DNA of 58,331 bases, from NCBI RefSeq assembly GCF_015680235.1, contig NZ_JADLJL010000030.1:1-58331 (forward strand), read 5' to 3'. Below are positions 25,361 to 34,576 of the stretch, piece after piece. A model generated the notes under the pieces. That model ran no database searches. It had not been told where the DNA came from and was given only the letters and a program-made list of their open reading frames with translations. This DNA comes from Pseudomonas guariconensis (GTDB lineage: Bacteria; Pseudomonadota; Gammaproteobacteria; Pseudomonadales; Pseudomonadaceae). Each line of letters begins with the position of its first letter. Positions within the stretch are counted from its first letter, which is position 1. The position numbers were made by a program, and so were the translations under genes.

Positions 25361-26502
25361 AGAACAATTTCGATCGCATGCTCTCCAGCGAGGACGTGAT
25401 GCGGCGACGCGCAAGCTTCCTGCAGCGCATCCACATCGACGGCCCCTTGCTGGTCATCCTGCTGACCCTGGCGGCTGGCAGCCTGTTCGTTCTCTATTCG
25501 GCCAGCGGCAAGAACTGGGACCTGCTGATGAAGCAGGCCAGCTCGTTCGGCCTGGGCCTGGTGTCGATGTTCGTCATCGCCCAGCTCGAGCCGCGCTTCA
25601 TGGCACGCTGGGTGCCCCTGGCGTATGTGGTCGGGGTTTTGTTGCTGGTGGTGGTGGACGTCATGGGCCACAACGCCATGGGCGCCACGCGCTGGATCAA
25701 CATCCCCGGCGTGATCCGCTTCCAGCCCTCGGAGTTTCTCAAGATCATCATGCCGGCGACCATCGCCTGGTACCTGTCCAAGCGCACCTTGCCGCCAGAC
25801 CTCAAGCACGTGGCGATCAGCCTGGTACTGATCGGCGTGCCGTTCATCCTGATCGTGCGCCAGCCCGACCTGGGCACGGCGTTGCTGATCCTGGCCTCGG
25901 GCGCGTTCGTGCTGTTCATGGGTGGCCTGCGCTGGCGCTGGATCGTCAGCGTGGTTGCCGCCGCCGTGCCGGTGGCGGTGGCCATGTGGTTCTTCGTGAT
26001 GCACGACTACCAGAAGCAGCGGGTGCTGACCTTCCTGGACCCGGAGAGCGACCCCCTGGGCACCGGCTGGAACATCATCCAGTCCAAGGCGGCGATCGGT
26101 TCGGGTGGGGTGTTCGGCAAGGGCTGGCTGCTAGGCACCCAGTCGCACCTGGATTTTCTTCCGGAAAGCCATACCGACTTCATCATCGCCGTGCTCGGCG
26201 AGGAATTCGGCCTGGTCGGCATCTGCCTGCTGCTGCTGACCTACTTGCTGCTGATCGGCCGCGGCCTGGTGATCACGGCCCAGGCCCAGACCCTGTTCGG
26301 CAAGCTGCTGGCAGGCAGCCTGACCATGACATTCTTTGTATATGTATTCGTCAATATCGGTATGGTCAGCGGCCTTCTGCCCGTGGTGGGCGTGCCGCTG
26401 CCCTTCATCAGCTATGGCGGAACTTCGTTGGTGACGCTGCTGTCAGCGTTTGGCGTTTTGATGTCGATCCATACGCACCGCAAATGGATTGCACAGGTTT
26501 GA
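25357..26502 (+). CDS. rodA: Rod shape-determining glycosyltransferase RodA
   Basis: SEDS-family peptidoglycan glycosyltransferase, the partner of PBP2 in the elongasome. About ten membrane segments are visible in 381 residues, with the SEDS stretches GATRWINIPGVIRFQPSEFLKI, RQPDLGTALLILASG and the C-terminal LPFISYGGTSLVT. The GTG start overlaps the mrdA stop; a later ATG (MRRRASF, 25399) would give the shorter 367-residue form seen in some annotations. Coupled translation with mrdA favours the overlap start. Confidence 0.95.
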   Translation: MKNNFDRMLSSEDVMRRRASFLQRIHIDGPLLVILLTLAAGSLFVLYSASGKNWDLLMKQASSFGLGLVSMFVIAQLEPRFMARWVPLAYVVGVLLLVVVDVMGHNAMGATRWINIPGVIRFQPSEFLKIIMPATIAWYLSKRTLPPDLKHVAISLVLIGVPFILIVRQPDLGTALLILASGAFVLFMGGLRWRWIVSVVAAAVPVAVAMWFFVMHDYQKQRVLTFLDPESDPLGTGWNIIQSKAAIGSGGVFGKGWLLGTQSHLDFLPESHTDFIIAVLGEEFGLVGICLLLLTYLLLIGRGLVITAQAQTLFGKLLAGSLTMTFFVYVFVNIGMVSGLLPVVGVPLPFISYGGTSLVTLLSAFGVLMSIHTHRKWIAQV

Positions 26503-26519
26503 ATAAGGTGAAGAATTTC

Positions 26520-27530
26520 ATGCAAGCAGTGCGTGGCTGGGCTGCCCGTTGTGCGCCCTGGATTGGCGCAATGGGCTTGTTCGGCGCAGTCCAGCAGGCC
26601 AATGCCGGCGATTACGAGCGCTCGCCCCAGGTGGCCGAGTTCGTCGGCGAGATGACCCGCGACTACGGCTTCGCCCAGGAACAGTTGATGGGCGTGTTCC
26701 GCGAGGTGCAGCGCAAGCAGTCGATCCTCGACGCCATCTCGCGTCCGGCCGAGCGGGTCAAGCCCTGGAAGGACTATCGGCCGATGTTCATCACCGATGC
26801 CCGCATCGCCCGTGGCGTGGACTTCTGGCGCCAGCACGAGGCGACCCTGGCCCGCGCCGAGCAGGAGTACGGCGTGCCGGCGCAGGTCATCGTCTCGATC
26901 ATCGGCGTGGAGACCTTCTTCGGGCGTAACACCGGTAATTTCCGCGTGATCGACGCCCTGTCCACCTTGGGCTTCGATTACCCGCCGCGCGCCGAGTTCT
27001 TCCGCAAGGAGTTGCGTGAATTCCTCCTGCTGGCCCGCGAAGAGCAGCTCGACCCGCTCACTCTCAAGGGTTCCTACGCTGGCGCGATGGGCCTGCCGCA
27101 GTTCATGCCGAGCAGCTTTCGCAGCTACGCCGTGGATTTCGACGGCGACGGCCACATCAATATCTGGAACAACCCGGATGATGCCATCGGCAGCGTCGCC
27201 AGCTATTTCAAGCGTCACGGCTGGGTGGCCGGCGAGCCTGTGGTCAGCCGCGCCCTGGTGGTCGGCGAGCGCGCCGACGAGGGCCTGACCACTGGCATCG
27301 AGCCGGTCAAGACTGTCGGAGAGTTGCGGGCCCTGGGCTGGTCGAGTCATGATGCGCTGCGCGATGATCTGCCGGTCACGGCCTTCCGGCTCGAAGGCGA
27401 GCAGGGCCCGGAATACTGGATGGGCCTGAAAAACTTCTACGCGATCACGCGTTACAACCGCAGCGTGATGTACGCCATGGCGGTGCATCAGCTTTCGGAA
27501 CAGCTGGTTCAAGCACGGGGCGTCAAGTAA
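26520..27530 (+). CDS. mltB: Lytic murein transglycosylase B
   Basis: Peptidoglycan lytic transglycosylase of family 3, cutting glycan strands to 1,6-anhydro-muropeptides in the periplasm. It has 336 residues with a signal-like N-terminus ending near QQANAGDYE rather than an evident lipobox, so it may be soluble periplasmic. The catalytic glutamate is in SIIGVETFFGRNTGNF, and GSYAGAMGLPQFMPSSFRSYAVDFDGDGHINIW is a strong family signature. A GTG four codons upstream is possible. It lies between rodA and rlpA, and its TAATG overlaps the rlpA start. Confidence 0.93.
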   Translation: MQAVRGWAARCAPWIGAMGLFGAVQQANAGDYERSPQVAEFVGEMTRDYGFAQEQLMGVFREVQRKQSILDAISRPAERVKPWKDYRPMFITDARIARGVDFWRQHEATLARAEQEYGVPAQVIVSIIGVETFFGRNTGNFRVIDALSTLGFDYPPRAEFFRKELREFLLLAREEQLDPLTLKGSYAGAMGLPQFMPSSFRSYAVDFDGDGHINIWNNPDDAIGSVASYFKRHGWVAGEPVVSRALVVGERADEGLTTGIEPVKTVGELRALGWSSHDALRDDLPVTAFRLEGEQGPEYWMGLKNFYAITRYNRSVMYAMAVHQLSEQLVQARGVK

Positions 27531-28534
27531 TGCGCGTAATTTTCTCCACCCATTCCCTCAAGCTGCTGGGCTGCGTCGCGGTCGGCCTGGCCCTGGCCAG
27601 CTGCTCCTCCAATCGCACCACGGCGCCCAAGCAAGGCGGCAATGTCGTGCGTACCCAGCCCGGGCTGGACATCAACCGGGCCCACAAGGACGGCGCGCCA
27701 TGGTGGGACGTGGACGTCAACAAGATCCCCGACGCCACGCCGACCGTGCATACCGGCGCCTACAAGGCCAACCCCTACACGGTGCTGGGCAAGACCTATT
27801 ACCCGATGCAGGACTCGCGCAACTACCGCGCCGAAGGCACCGCGTCGTGGTACGGCACCAAGTTCCATGGCCAGAACACGGCCAACGGCGAGCTCTACGA
27901 CCTCTACGGCATGAGCGCGGCGCACAAGACGCTGCCGCTGCCGGCCTACGTGCGGGTGACCAACCTGGCCAATGGCCGCAGCGTGATCCTGCGGGTCAAC
28001 GACCGCGGCCCGTTCTACTCCGACCGTATCATCGACCTGTCCTACGCGGCGGCGAAGAAGCTCGGCTATGCCGAAATCGGCACCGCCCGCGTGCGCGTCG
28101 AAGGGATCGACCCGCAGCAGTGGTGGGCCGAGCGTGGCCAGCCGGCGCCAATGGTGCTCAAGCAGCCCCAGGTGGCCCAGACCCAGGCGATTCCGGCCAA
28201 TACCGGCAAGGTCGAGCAATGGACACCGCCCCCCCAGCAGCATGCGGCGCCGGTGGTGCCGGTGCAGGTGGGTGGCAACAATGTACCGGCCAACAACGGC
28301 GGCAGCTTCCTGCAGGTCGGGGCCTTCGCCAACCCGGACGCTGCCGAGTTGCTGCGCGCCAAGCTCAGCACCATGGTCAGTGCGCCGGTGTTCATCAGCT
28401 CCATCGTGCGTAACCAGCAGACCCTGCATCGCGTGCGCCTGGGGCCGATCACCAGCCAAGGCGAGATCCAGCAGGCGCAGGACAGCATTCGCCTGGCCAA
28501 CCTGGGGCAGGCGAAGCTGGTCACGGCTGACTGA
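27530..28534 (+). CDS. rlpA: Septal ring lytic transglycosylase RlpA
   Basis: Outer-membrane lipoprotein of 334 residues that cleaves denuded glycan strands at division and daughter-cell separation in Pseudomonas. The lipobox LASC puts the lipidated cysteine at residue 25. The double-psi beta-barrel domain is marked by GTASWYGTKFHGQNTANGE and RVNDRGPFYSDRIIDLSYAAAKKLG. A proline- and glutamine-rich linker leads to a C-terminal SPOR domain (FLQVGAFANPDAAELL to the end) that binds septal peptidoglycan. The ATG overlaps the mltB stop. Confidence 0.95.
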   Translation: MRVIFSTHSLKLLGCVAVGLALASCSSNRTTAPKQGGNVVRTQPGLDINRAHKDGAPWWDVDVNKIPDATPTVHTGAYKANPYTVLGKTYYPMQDSRNYRAEGTASWYGTKFHGQNTANGELYDLYGMSAAHKTLPLPAYVRVTNLANGRSVILRVNDRGPFYSDRIIDLSYAAAKKLGYAEIGTARVRVEGIDPQQWWAERGQPAPMVLKQPQVAQTQAIPANTGKVEQWTPPPQQHAAPVVPVQVGGNNVPANNGGSFLQVGAFANPDAAELLRAKLSTMVSAPVFISSIVRNQQTLHRVRLGPITSQGEIQQAQDSIRLANLGQAKLVTAD

Positions 28535-28546
28535 CGCCGGCTTTTC

Positions 28547-28667
28547 CGTAGGGGCGGCCTTGTGCCGCGAAAGGGCCGCAACGCGGCCCCTGGGTTTGGG
28601 CATTACCCAACCTTTGGCTGGGGCTGCTGCGCAGCCCTTTCGCGGCACAAGGCCGCTCCTACAGGTT
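28547..28667. repeat. Inverted REP pair (GCGGCCTTGTGCCGCG family)
   Basis: The left arm holds gcggccttgtgccgcgaaag and the right arm ctttcgcggcacaaggccgc, inverted, with a spacer of roughly 50 bases containing gggtttgggc and acccaacc. It occupies the first part of the 341-base gap between rlpA and dacA; the rest of the gap is presumably the dacA promoter and leader, where I could not place a clear promoter. Confidence 0.8.
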
Positions 28668-28875
28668 GTGCACCGGCAACGAGGGTGTACAGCCAAACTG
28701 TCGGTTTTGTCATGAATTGCCGGCCATGGCCATGTACAATGTCGGCTTTTGCCCGTAGCGACATAACGCCGCATTTTGCGGGCCTGGCCGACGGCCTAAA
28801 AAACTAGCCTGACTGGCGCCGGGCACACGATGTGGCCCGCGAAACATCAGACCATTAGCGATTTTCGAGAGACGG

Positions 28876-30036
28876 ATGAACATCACCAACCTTGCCAAAC
28901 GACTTTGCCTGCCCGTTCTGCTGATGATCACGCCCGCTGCCTTCGCGGCGGAGCAGATGATGCCATCGCCACCCCAGCTGGCTGCCAAGTCCTACGTACT
29001 CATGGATGCGTCCAGCGGCAACGTGCTGGTCGAGAACAACGGTGACGAGCGCCTGCCGCCGGCCAGCCTGACCAAGCTGATGACCGCCTACATCGCCACC
29101 CTGGACATTCGCCGTGGCCAGATCGGCGAGAACGACCCGGTCACCGTCAGCGAAAATGCCTGGCGCACGGGTGGTTCGCGCATGTTCATCAAGGTCGGCA
29201 GCCAAGTCAGCGTCAGCGATCTGCTGCACGGCATCATCATCCAGTCGGGCAACGACGCCTCGGTGGCCCTGGCCGAGCACATCGCCGGCAGCGAAGACGC
29301 CTTCGCCGACATGATGAACAAGACCGCTGCCGACCTGGGCATGTCCAACAGCCACTTCATGAACCCGACCGGCCTGCCGCACCCGGAGCACTACTCTTCG
29401 GCCCACGACATGGCCGTGCTGGCGCGCGCGATCATCGACGAAGACCCGGCCCACTACGCCATCTATTCGCAGAAGGAATTCTTCTGGAACAACATCAAGC
29501 AGCCCAACCGCAACCTGCTGCTGTGGCGTGACAAGACCGTCGACGGCCTGAAGACCGGCCACACCGACGAAGCCGGCTACTGCATGGTGGCATCGGCCGT
29601 TCGTGACGGTCAGCGCCTGATCGCCGTGGTATTCGGCACCAACAGCGAGCAGTCTCGCGCTGCCGAGACCCAGAAGCTGCTGACCTACGGTTTCCGCTTC
29701 TTCGAAACCCAGACCTTCTACCAGAAGGGCACCGAGCTGACCCAGGCCCCGGTCTGGAAGGGCGCCACCAGCCAGGTGAAGGCAGGCCTTGCCAATGACC
29801 TGACCCTGACTATGCCTAAAGGCCAATTGAAGCGTCTCCAGGCTTCGATGACCATGAACCCGCAGCTCACCGCACCGATCGCCAAAGGTGACGTGATCGG
29901 CAAAGTGGAAGTCAAACTGGACGAGAAAGTGGTTCACAGCGCCGACCTCATCGCCCTCGACGGCGTCGAGGAAGGTGGTTTCTTCCGCCGTATGTGGGAT
30001 AGCATCCGTCTGTTCTTCTACGGGTTGTTCAACTGA
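28876..30036 (+). CDS. dacA: D-alanyl-D-alanine carboxypeptidase (PBP5/6 type)
   Basis: Low-molecular-mass penicillin-binding protein that trims the terminal D-alanine of pentapeptides. The 386-residue protein has a cleavable signal ending near AAFAAEQ, the SxxK motif S64-K67 (PASLTKLM), the SGN motif at 124-126 and the KTG motif at 226-228. The C-terminal beta-domain ends in an amphipathic helix (GGFFRRMWDSIRLFFYGLF) that anchors it to the outer face of the inner membrane. A terminator-like hairpin follows the stop. Confidence 0.96.
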   Translation: MNITNLAKRLCLPVLLMITPAAFAAEQMMPSPPQLAAKSYVLMDASSGNVLVENNGDERLPPASLTKLMTAYIATLDIRRGQIGENDPVTVSENAWRTGGSRMFIKVGSQVSVSDLLHGIIIQSGNDASVALAEHIAGSEDAFADMMNKTAADLGMSNSHFMNPTGLPHPEHYSSAHDMAVLARAIIDEDPAHYAIYSQKEFFWNNIKQPNRNLLLWRDKTVDGLKTGHTDEAGYCMVASAVRDGQRLIAVVFGTNSEQSRAAETQKLLTYGFRFFETQTFYQKGTELTQAPVWKGATSQVKAGLANDLTLTMPKGQLKRLQASMTMNPQLTAPIAKGDVIGKVEVKLDEKVVHSADLIALDGVEEGGFFRRMWDSIRLFFYGLFN

Positions 30037-30050
30037 TACGTGACCTGCAT

Positions 30051-30083
30051 GCCCCCGCGTATCCTGCGGGGGCGTTGTTGTTG
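30051..30083 (+). terminator. Terminator-like hairpin after dacA
   Basis: A perfect eight-base stem gcccccgc/gcgggggc with a seven-base loop lies 14 bases after the dacA stop, followed by gttgttgttg rather than a clean T-run. It probably attenuates rather than fully stops transcription into ybeD. Confidence 0.6.
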
Positions 30084-30109
30084 CCACGGCTTACGAGGCC
30101 GTTTCCGCC

Positions 30110-30385
30110 ATGAGCGAACCTGACGTCAAGTCGCACAAGATCGAATTCCCTTGCGACGATTACCCGATCAAGGTAATCGGCGATACCGTGGTCGGTTTCA
30201 AGGACACCGTGATCGAGATCCTGAGCAAATATGCCAAGGTCGACCTGTCCACCCTGGCCGAGCGCCAGAGCAAGGAAGGCAAGTACACCACGGTACAGCT
30301 GCACATCGTTGCCGAAAGCGAGAACCAGCTGCACGATATCAACAGCGCCCTGCGCGCGACCGGCATCGTGAAAATGGTGCTCTGA
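30110..30385 (+). CDS. YbeD family (DUF493) protein
   Basis: A 91-residue cytoplasmic protein of the YbeD/DUF493 family with a ferredoxin-like ACT-type fold: KIEFPCDDYPIKVIGDT at the start, then VSVT-like QLHIVAESENQLHDINSALRATG near the end. Its role is undefined, but it almost always stands next to lipB, as here, where its stop overlaps the lipB ATG (TGATG). It might help sense or regulate lipoate metabolism; that is inference from position. Confidence 0.92.
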   Translation: MSEPDVKSHKIEFPCDDYPIKVIGDTVVGFKDTVIEILSKYAKVDLSTLAERQSKEGKYTTVQLHIVAESENQLHDINSALRATGIVKMVL

Positions 30386-31032
30386 TGCCGCCCTGCCTCG
30401 GTTTTCGCGATCTCGGCTTGCAGCCCTATGAACCGGTGCTGGAAGCCATGCGTCGCTTTACCGAGCAGCGTGGCCCGGACAGCCAGGACGAAGTCTGGCT
30501 GGTCGAGCACCCCGCGGTCTTCACCCAGGGCCAGGCCGGCAAGGCCGAGCATCTGCTGGTACCGGGCGATATCCCGGTGGTGCAGACCGACCGTGGCGGC
30601 CAGGTGACCTACCATGGCCCCGGGCAACTGGTGGCCTACCTGCTGCTGGATGTTCGTCGCCTCGGGTTTGGCGTGCGCGAGCTGGTCAGCCGTATCGAGC
30701 AGACGCTGATCGACCTGCTCGCCAGCTACGGTGTCCAGGCCATGGCCAAGCCCGATGCGCCGGGTGTCTATGTCGAGGGCGCGAAGATCGCTTCCCTTGG
30801 CCTTCGAATCCGCAACGGTCGTTCCTTCCACGGCCTTGCTCTGAACGTGGACATGGACCTTGCGCCATTCCGCCGAATCAACCCCTGTGGGTATGCGGGG
30901 CTGGCCATGACCCAGCTGCGAGACCTGGCAGGCCCGATCGAACTCTCCGAGGTCAGGACAAGGCTGCGCGGACAGCTGGTCAAGCACCTCGACTATGCTG
31001 AGCAGACGACCCTCACGGGCGGAATCGACTGA
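30385..31032 (+). CDS. lipB: Octanoyl-[acyl-carrier-protein]-protein N-octanoyltransferase
   Basis: Transfers octanoate from acyl carrier protein to lipoyl domains, the first step of lipoate synthesis. In the 215-residue product the family motif RGGQVTYHGPGQLVAYLLLD is near residue 70, the conserved lysine is in GAKIASLGLRI, and the acyl-thioester cysteine is C168 in NPCGYAG. The open frame extends upstream within ybeD, but the overlapping ATG at 30385 gives normal length. It is two bases upstream of lipA. Confidence 0.97.
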   Translation: MPPCLGFRDLGLQPYEPVLEAMRRFTEQRGPDSQDEVWLVEHPAVFTQGQAGKAEHLLVPGDIPVVQTDRGGQVTYHGPGQLVAYLLLDVRRLGFGVRELVSRIEQTLIDLLASYGVQAMAKPDAPGVYVEGAKIASLGLRIRNGRSFHGLALNVDMDLAPFRRINPCGYAGLAMTQLRDLAGPIELSEVRTRLRGQLVKHLDYAEQTTLTGGID

Positions 31033-31034
31033 AT

Positions 31035-32042
31035 ATGACAACAACTGTGCAAGAAACCGTGCCAACCCCGGAAGCTACCGCGCGCCCCGCGCCGAAGAAA
31101 GTCGAGGCGGGCGTCAAGCTGCGCGGCGCCGACAAGGTCGCGCGTATCCCGGTCAAGATCATCCCCACCGAAGAACTGCCGAAGAAGCCCGACTGGATCC
31201 GCGTGCGCATCCCGGTTTCCCCGGAAGTCGACCGGATCAAGCAACTGCTGCGCAAGCACAAGCTGCACAGCGTCTGCGAGGAAGCCTCCTGCCCGAACCT
31301 GGGTGAGTGCTTCTCGGGCGGCACCGCGACCTTCATGATCATGGGCGACATCTGCACCCGCCGCTGCCCGTTCTGCGACGTCGGCCACGGCCGGCCGAAG
31401 CCGCTGGACGTCGATGAGCCGAAGAACCTGGCCATCGCCATTGCCGACCTGCGCCTGAAGTACGTGGTGATCACTTCGGTGGACCGCGACGACCTGCGCG
31501 ACGGCGGCGCCCAGCACTTCGCCGACTGCATCCGCGAGATTCGTGCGCTGTCGCCTGGCGTGCAACTGGAAACCCTGGTCCCGGACTACCGTGGGCGGAT
31601 GGACGTCGCGCTGGAAATCACTGCGCAGACCCCGCCGGATGTGTTCAACCACAACCTCGAAACCGTACCGCGCCTGTACAAGGCTGCGCGCCCCGGTTCG
31701 GACTATGACTGGTCGCTGGACCTGCTGCAGAAGTTCAAGCAGATGGTGCCGCACGTGCCGACCAAGTCCGGCCTGATGCTGGGGCTTGGCGAGACGGACG
31801 AGGAAGTCATCGAAGTGATGCACCGCATGCGCGAGCACGACATCGACATGCTGACCCTGGGCCAGTACCTGCAGCCGTCGCGCAACCACCTGCCGGTACA
31901 GCGTTTCGTGCACCCGGACACCTTCGCCTGGTTCGCCGAGGAAGGCTACAAGATGGGCTTCAAGAACGTCGCTTCCGGGCCTCTGGTTCGTTCCTCGTAC
32001 CACGCCGACCAGCAAGCCCACGAAGCCAAGATCAAGCTCTGA
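31035..32042 (+). CDS. lipA: Lipoyl synthase
   Basis: Radical-SAM enzyme that inserts two sulphur atoms into protein-bound octanoate to make the lipoyl cofactor of pyruvate and 2-oxoglutarate dehydrogenases and the glycine cleavage system. The 335-residue protein has the auxiliary cluster cysteines 81, 86 and 92 (CEEASCPNLGEC), the radical-SAM cysteines 107, 111 and 114 (CTRRCPFC), and the C-terminal RSSYHADQQ serine ligand motif. A clear terminator follows. Confidence 0.98.
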   Translation: MTTTVQETVPTPEATARPAPKKVEAGVKLRGADKVARIPVKIIPTEELPKKPDWIRVRIPVSPEVDRIKQLLRKHKLHSVCEEASCPNLGECFSGGTATFMIMGDICTRRCPFCDVGHGRPKPLDVDEPKNLAIAIADLRLKYVVITSVDRDDLRDGGAQHFADCIREIRALSPGVQLETLVPDYRGRMDVALEITAQTPPDVFNHNLETVPRLYKAARPGSDYDWSLDLLQKFKQMVPHVPTKSGLMLGLGETDEEVIEVMHRMREHDIDMLTLGQYLQPSRNHLPVQRFVHPDTFAWFAEEGYKMGFKNVASGPLVRSSYHADQQAHEAKIKL

Positions 32043-32060
32043 ACCTGGCTGTGTGACCCA

Positions 32061-32099
32061 TGCCGATGCGCGCCGGTAGGCGCCATCGGCATTTTTGTT
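32061..32099 (+). terminator. Rho-independent terminator of the lipBA operon
   Basis: An outer stem tgccgatg/catcggca (32061-32068 with 32084-32091) and an inner gcgcc/ggcgc stem around a ggta loop are followed by attttt. It begins 19 bases after the lipA stop. Confidence 0.88.
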
Positions 32100-32174
32100 T
32101 GCGGGGGGATTCCCCCTGGACAGGGCCATGGCCGTGCGTGATCGTGCCGGCCCGTATCTGCTAGGAGTTGCTCG

Positions 32175-33113
32175 ATGAATTGCGCCGAACCCCTCGACAT
32201 GCAATTGCCTGCCGCCATACCGGCCGATGCCTGTTTCGCCATCGTCGCCCCGGCCGGCCCGGCGCGGCTGGACGAGCAGAAGGCTCACCGCTGGTTCACC
32301 AGCCGAGGCATGCAATGCCGGCTGTATCCGGGGGTCAGCCAGGCGCAGGGCTACCTGGCCGGCAGCGACCAGCAACGCCTCGATGACCTGCACGCGGCGT
32401 TTGCCGACCCGGACATCGACGCCATCCTGTGCATGCGCGGCGGCTACGGCAGCATGCGCCTGCTCGACCGGCTCGACTTCGACCTGATCCGCCGCCACCC
32501 CAAACCGTTGGTTGGCTACAGCGACATCACCGCCTTGCACACCGCACTCAACCGTTACGCTGGGCTCATCACCTTCCACGGTGCGATGCTCAATGCCGAC
32601 CTGTTGGGGGAGAAACTGGAGCCGACCGTGCCGTCGCTGCTCAGCCAGCTCAGGGGCGAGTTGGGCGAGGGGGACGTGTTGCGTCATCCTGAGGCCTACC
32701 CGCTGACCTGCGTGCAGCCTGGCGTGGCGAGCGGGCGGTTATTGGGCGGCAACCTGTCGCTGCTCTGCGCCACCCTGGGGACGCCTGCCGAGATCGACAG
32801 CCAGGGCAGCATCCTGTTCATCGAAGACGTCAACGAGCCGTTGTACCGGGTCGACCGGTTACTCACTCAATTGCGCCTGGCGGGCAAGCTGAATGGGGTG
32901 CGAGGCGTGCTGGTGGGCGACTTTGCCGGAATCAGCGTGGCGGCGATGGTGCCGCTGCTCAAGGATATCTTCGGGCCGCTGGGCGTGCCGGTATTGGCGG
33001 GGTGGCGCAGTGGGCACTGCGATCCGAACCTGTGCCTGCCGCTGGGGGCCAGGGTACGGTTGGACAGTCAGGAGCAGGTACTGGTACTGGAGCAGGGGCT
33101 GTTCAAGGCTTGA
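32175..33113 (+). CDS. ldcA: Muramoyltetrapeptide (LD-) carboxypeptidase
   Basis: Cytoplasmic serine peptidase of family S66 that removes the terminal D-alanine from recycled murein tetrapeptides, feeding tripeptides to Mpl (encoded at 10898). The 312-residue protein shows IVAPAGPARLDEQ, the CMRGGYGSMRLLDRLD stretch and the nucleophile region VGYSDITALHTAL, plus the C-terminal GHCDPNLCLPLG containing the histidine of the Ser-His-Glu triad. It stands alone between a terminator and a REP pair. Confidence 0.94.
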   Translation: MNCAEPLDMQLPAAIPADACFAIVAPAGPARLDEQKAHRWFTSRGMQCRLYPGVSQAQGYLAGSDQQRLDDLHAAFADPDIDAILCMRGGYGSMRLLDRLDFDLIRRHPKPLVGYSDITALHTALNRYAGLITFHGAMLNADLLGEKLEPTVPSLLSQLRGELGEGDVLRHPEAYPLTCVQPGVASGRLLGGNLSLLCATLGTPAEIDSQGSILFIEDVNEPLYRVDRLLTQLRLAGKLNGVRGVLVGDFAGISVAAMVPLLKDIFGPLGVPVLAGWRSGHCDPNLCLPLGARVRLDSQEQVLVLEQGLFKA

Positions 33114-33120
33114 GATAGCT

Positions 33121-33197
33121 AGGGCTGCTTTGCCGCCCTTTCGCGGCACAAGGCCGCTCCTACAGGCCCACTGTAGGAGCGGCCTTGAGCCGCGAAG
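33121..33197. repeat. Inverted REP pair between convergent genes
   Basis: The left arm ctttcgcggcacaaggccgc then tcctacag, and right arm ctgtaggagcggccttgagc then cgcga, are inverted with a six-base spacer. It separates the ldcA stop from the stop of the convergent transglycosylase gene. Confidence 0.8.
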
Positions 33198-33199
33198 TA

Positions 33200-34516
33200 T
33201 TACTGCCGACGCAAGCTGTCGAGCAGCTTGTGGGTCGGATAGCCATCGGCCGGCCACCCCAGCCCTTGCTGGGCATTACGGATGGCCTTGCGGGTATTGG
33301 CGCCGATGATGCCATCGGCATTGCCTGCCTCGTGGCCGCGGGCATTGAGCAGGTCCTGCAGCTCGATACGCTCGCTGCGACTCAGCGGCAGGTCGTCCTT
33401 GGGCCAGCCGCCGGCGATGAAGCCCCAGCCGGAGAAACGATCCCCCAGCAGGCTGACCGCCAGGGCGTAGGACGACGAATTGTTGTACTTCAGGATCGCC
33501 CGGAAGTTGTCCAGCACCAGGAACGCCGGGCCGCGGGCACCCGCGGGCAGCAGCAGGGCGGCCGAGAGCTGGTTGCTGCCCGCAGGCAGCTGGGTACCGG
33601 TCGGCAGCGTCACGCCCAGTTGCAGCCATTCGCTGACGGTCTTGCGCTGGGCGCCATCGGCCAACCAATAATCGAAGCCTGCGGGCACCTGCACCTCGAA
33701 GCCCCAGGGCTGGCCCTTCTGCCAGCCCGAGCTTTGCAGGTAGTGGGCGGTGGAGGCCAGGGCATCGGCAGTGCTGTTCCAGATGTCGCGGCGGCCATCG
33801 CCGTCGAAGTCCACGGCGTGGGTGTTGTAGGTGGTGGGGATGAACTGGGTCTGGCCCATGGCGCCGGCCCAGGAGCCACGCATGGCCTCAGGCTGGATGT
33901 CGCCGTTCTGCAGGATCTGCAAGGCGGCGATCAGCTGATCCTGGGCGAAGGTCGGGCGACGGCCTTCGTAGGCCAGGGTGGCCAGGGAGCGAATCACCGA
34001 CTTGCTGCCCTGGAACTGGCCGAAATTGCTCTCCATGCCCCAGACCGAGACCAGAACCTGGCGATCCACGCCATAGCGCTGCTCGATCTGCGACAACAGC
34101 TCGGCGTGCTGTGCCAGCAGCTTCTTGCCGTTGCGCACGCGCAATGGCGACAGGGCACCGTCGAGGTATTCCCATACCGGGCGGGCGAATTCAGGTTGGC
34201 TGCGGTCGGCCTTGATCACGTCCATATCGGGCGTGACGCCGAGGAAGGCGCGGTCGAACGTGCTGGGGCTGATACCGGCCTGCAGGGCCTGTTGGCGGAA
34301 GCCCGCCTGCCATTGGGCGAAGGTCTGCAGGGGCTGGATTTCGCTGCTGGTGTCAGGTGTGGTGCCTGGCAGGGTCACGTTTGCAGTGGGCTGGGCGGGA
34401 GCCAGCGGCAAAGCGTCGGCGGCGGTGGGCTTTTCCGCGCAGGCGACGAGCAGGATGAAGCTGGAGGCTGCGATCAGCTGGCGTGGGTGCCAGCGCAGGG
34501 ACAGACGGAAGGGCAT
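33200..34516 (-). CDS. MltB-like lytic murein transglycosylase with peptidoglycan-binding domain
   Basis: A second family-3 lytic transglycosylase, 438 residues. The N-terminus has a hydrophobic signal with VACAEKP near residue 26, a possible lipobox (LVAC). The catalytic glutamate lies in VWGMESNFGQFQGSKSV, and WAGAMGQTQFIPTTYNTHAVDFDGDGRRDIW matches the MltB fold. The C-terminal 60 residues (RIELQDLLNARGHEAGNADGIIGANTRKAIR) are a peptidoglycan-binding type 1 domain absent from the mltB product at 26520. It would cut glycan strands at the outer membrane or in the periplasm. Confidence 0.92.
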   Translation of the reverse strand: MPFRLSLRWHPRQLIAASSFILLVACAEKPTAADALPLAPAQPTANVTLPGTTPDTSSEIQPLQTFAQWQAGFRQQALQAGISPSTFDRAFLGVTPDMDVIKADRSQPEFARPVWEYLDGALSPLRVRNGKKLLAQHAELLSQIEQRYGVDRQVLVSVWGMESNFGQFQGSKSVIRSLATLAYEGRRPTFAQDQLIAALQILQNGDIQPEAMRGSWAGAMGQTQFIPTTYNTHAVDFDGDGRRDIWNSTADALASTAHYLQSSGWQKGQPWGFEVQVPAGFDYWLADGAQRKTVSEWLQLGVTLPTGTQLPAGSNQLSAALLLPAGARGPAFLVLDNFRAILKYNNSSSYALAVSLLGDRFSGWGFIAGGWPKDDLPLSRSERIELQDLLNARGHEAGNADGIIGANTRKAIRNAQQGLGWPADGYPTHKLLDSLRRQ

Positions 34517-34576
34517 GCACAGATCCAGAATTGCGGTTCAGGTGCCGACCATATCATGACTGGGCGCTTCCTGCCT

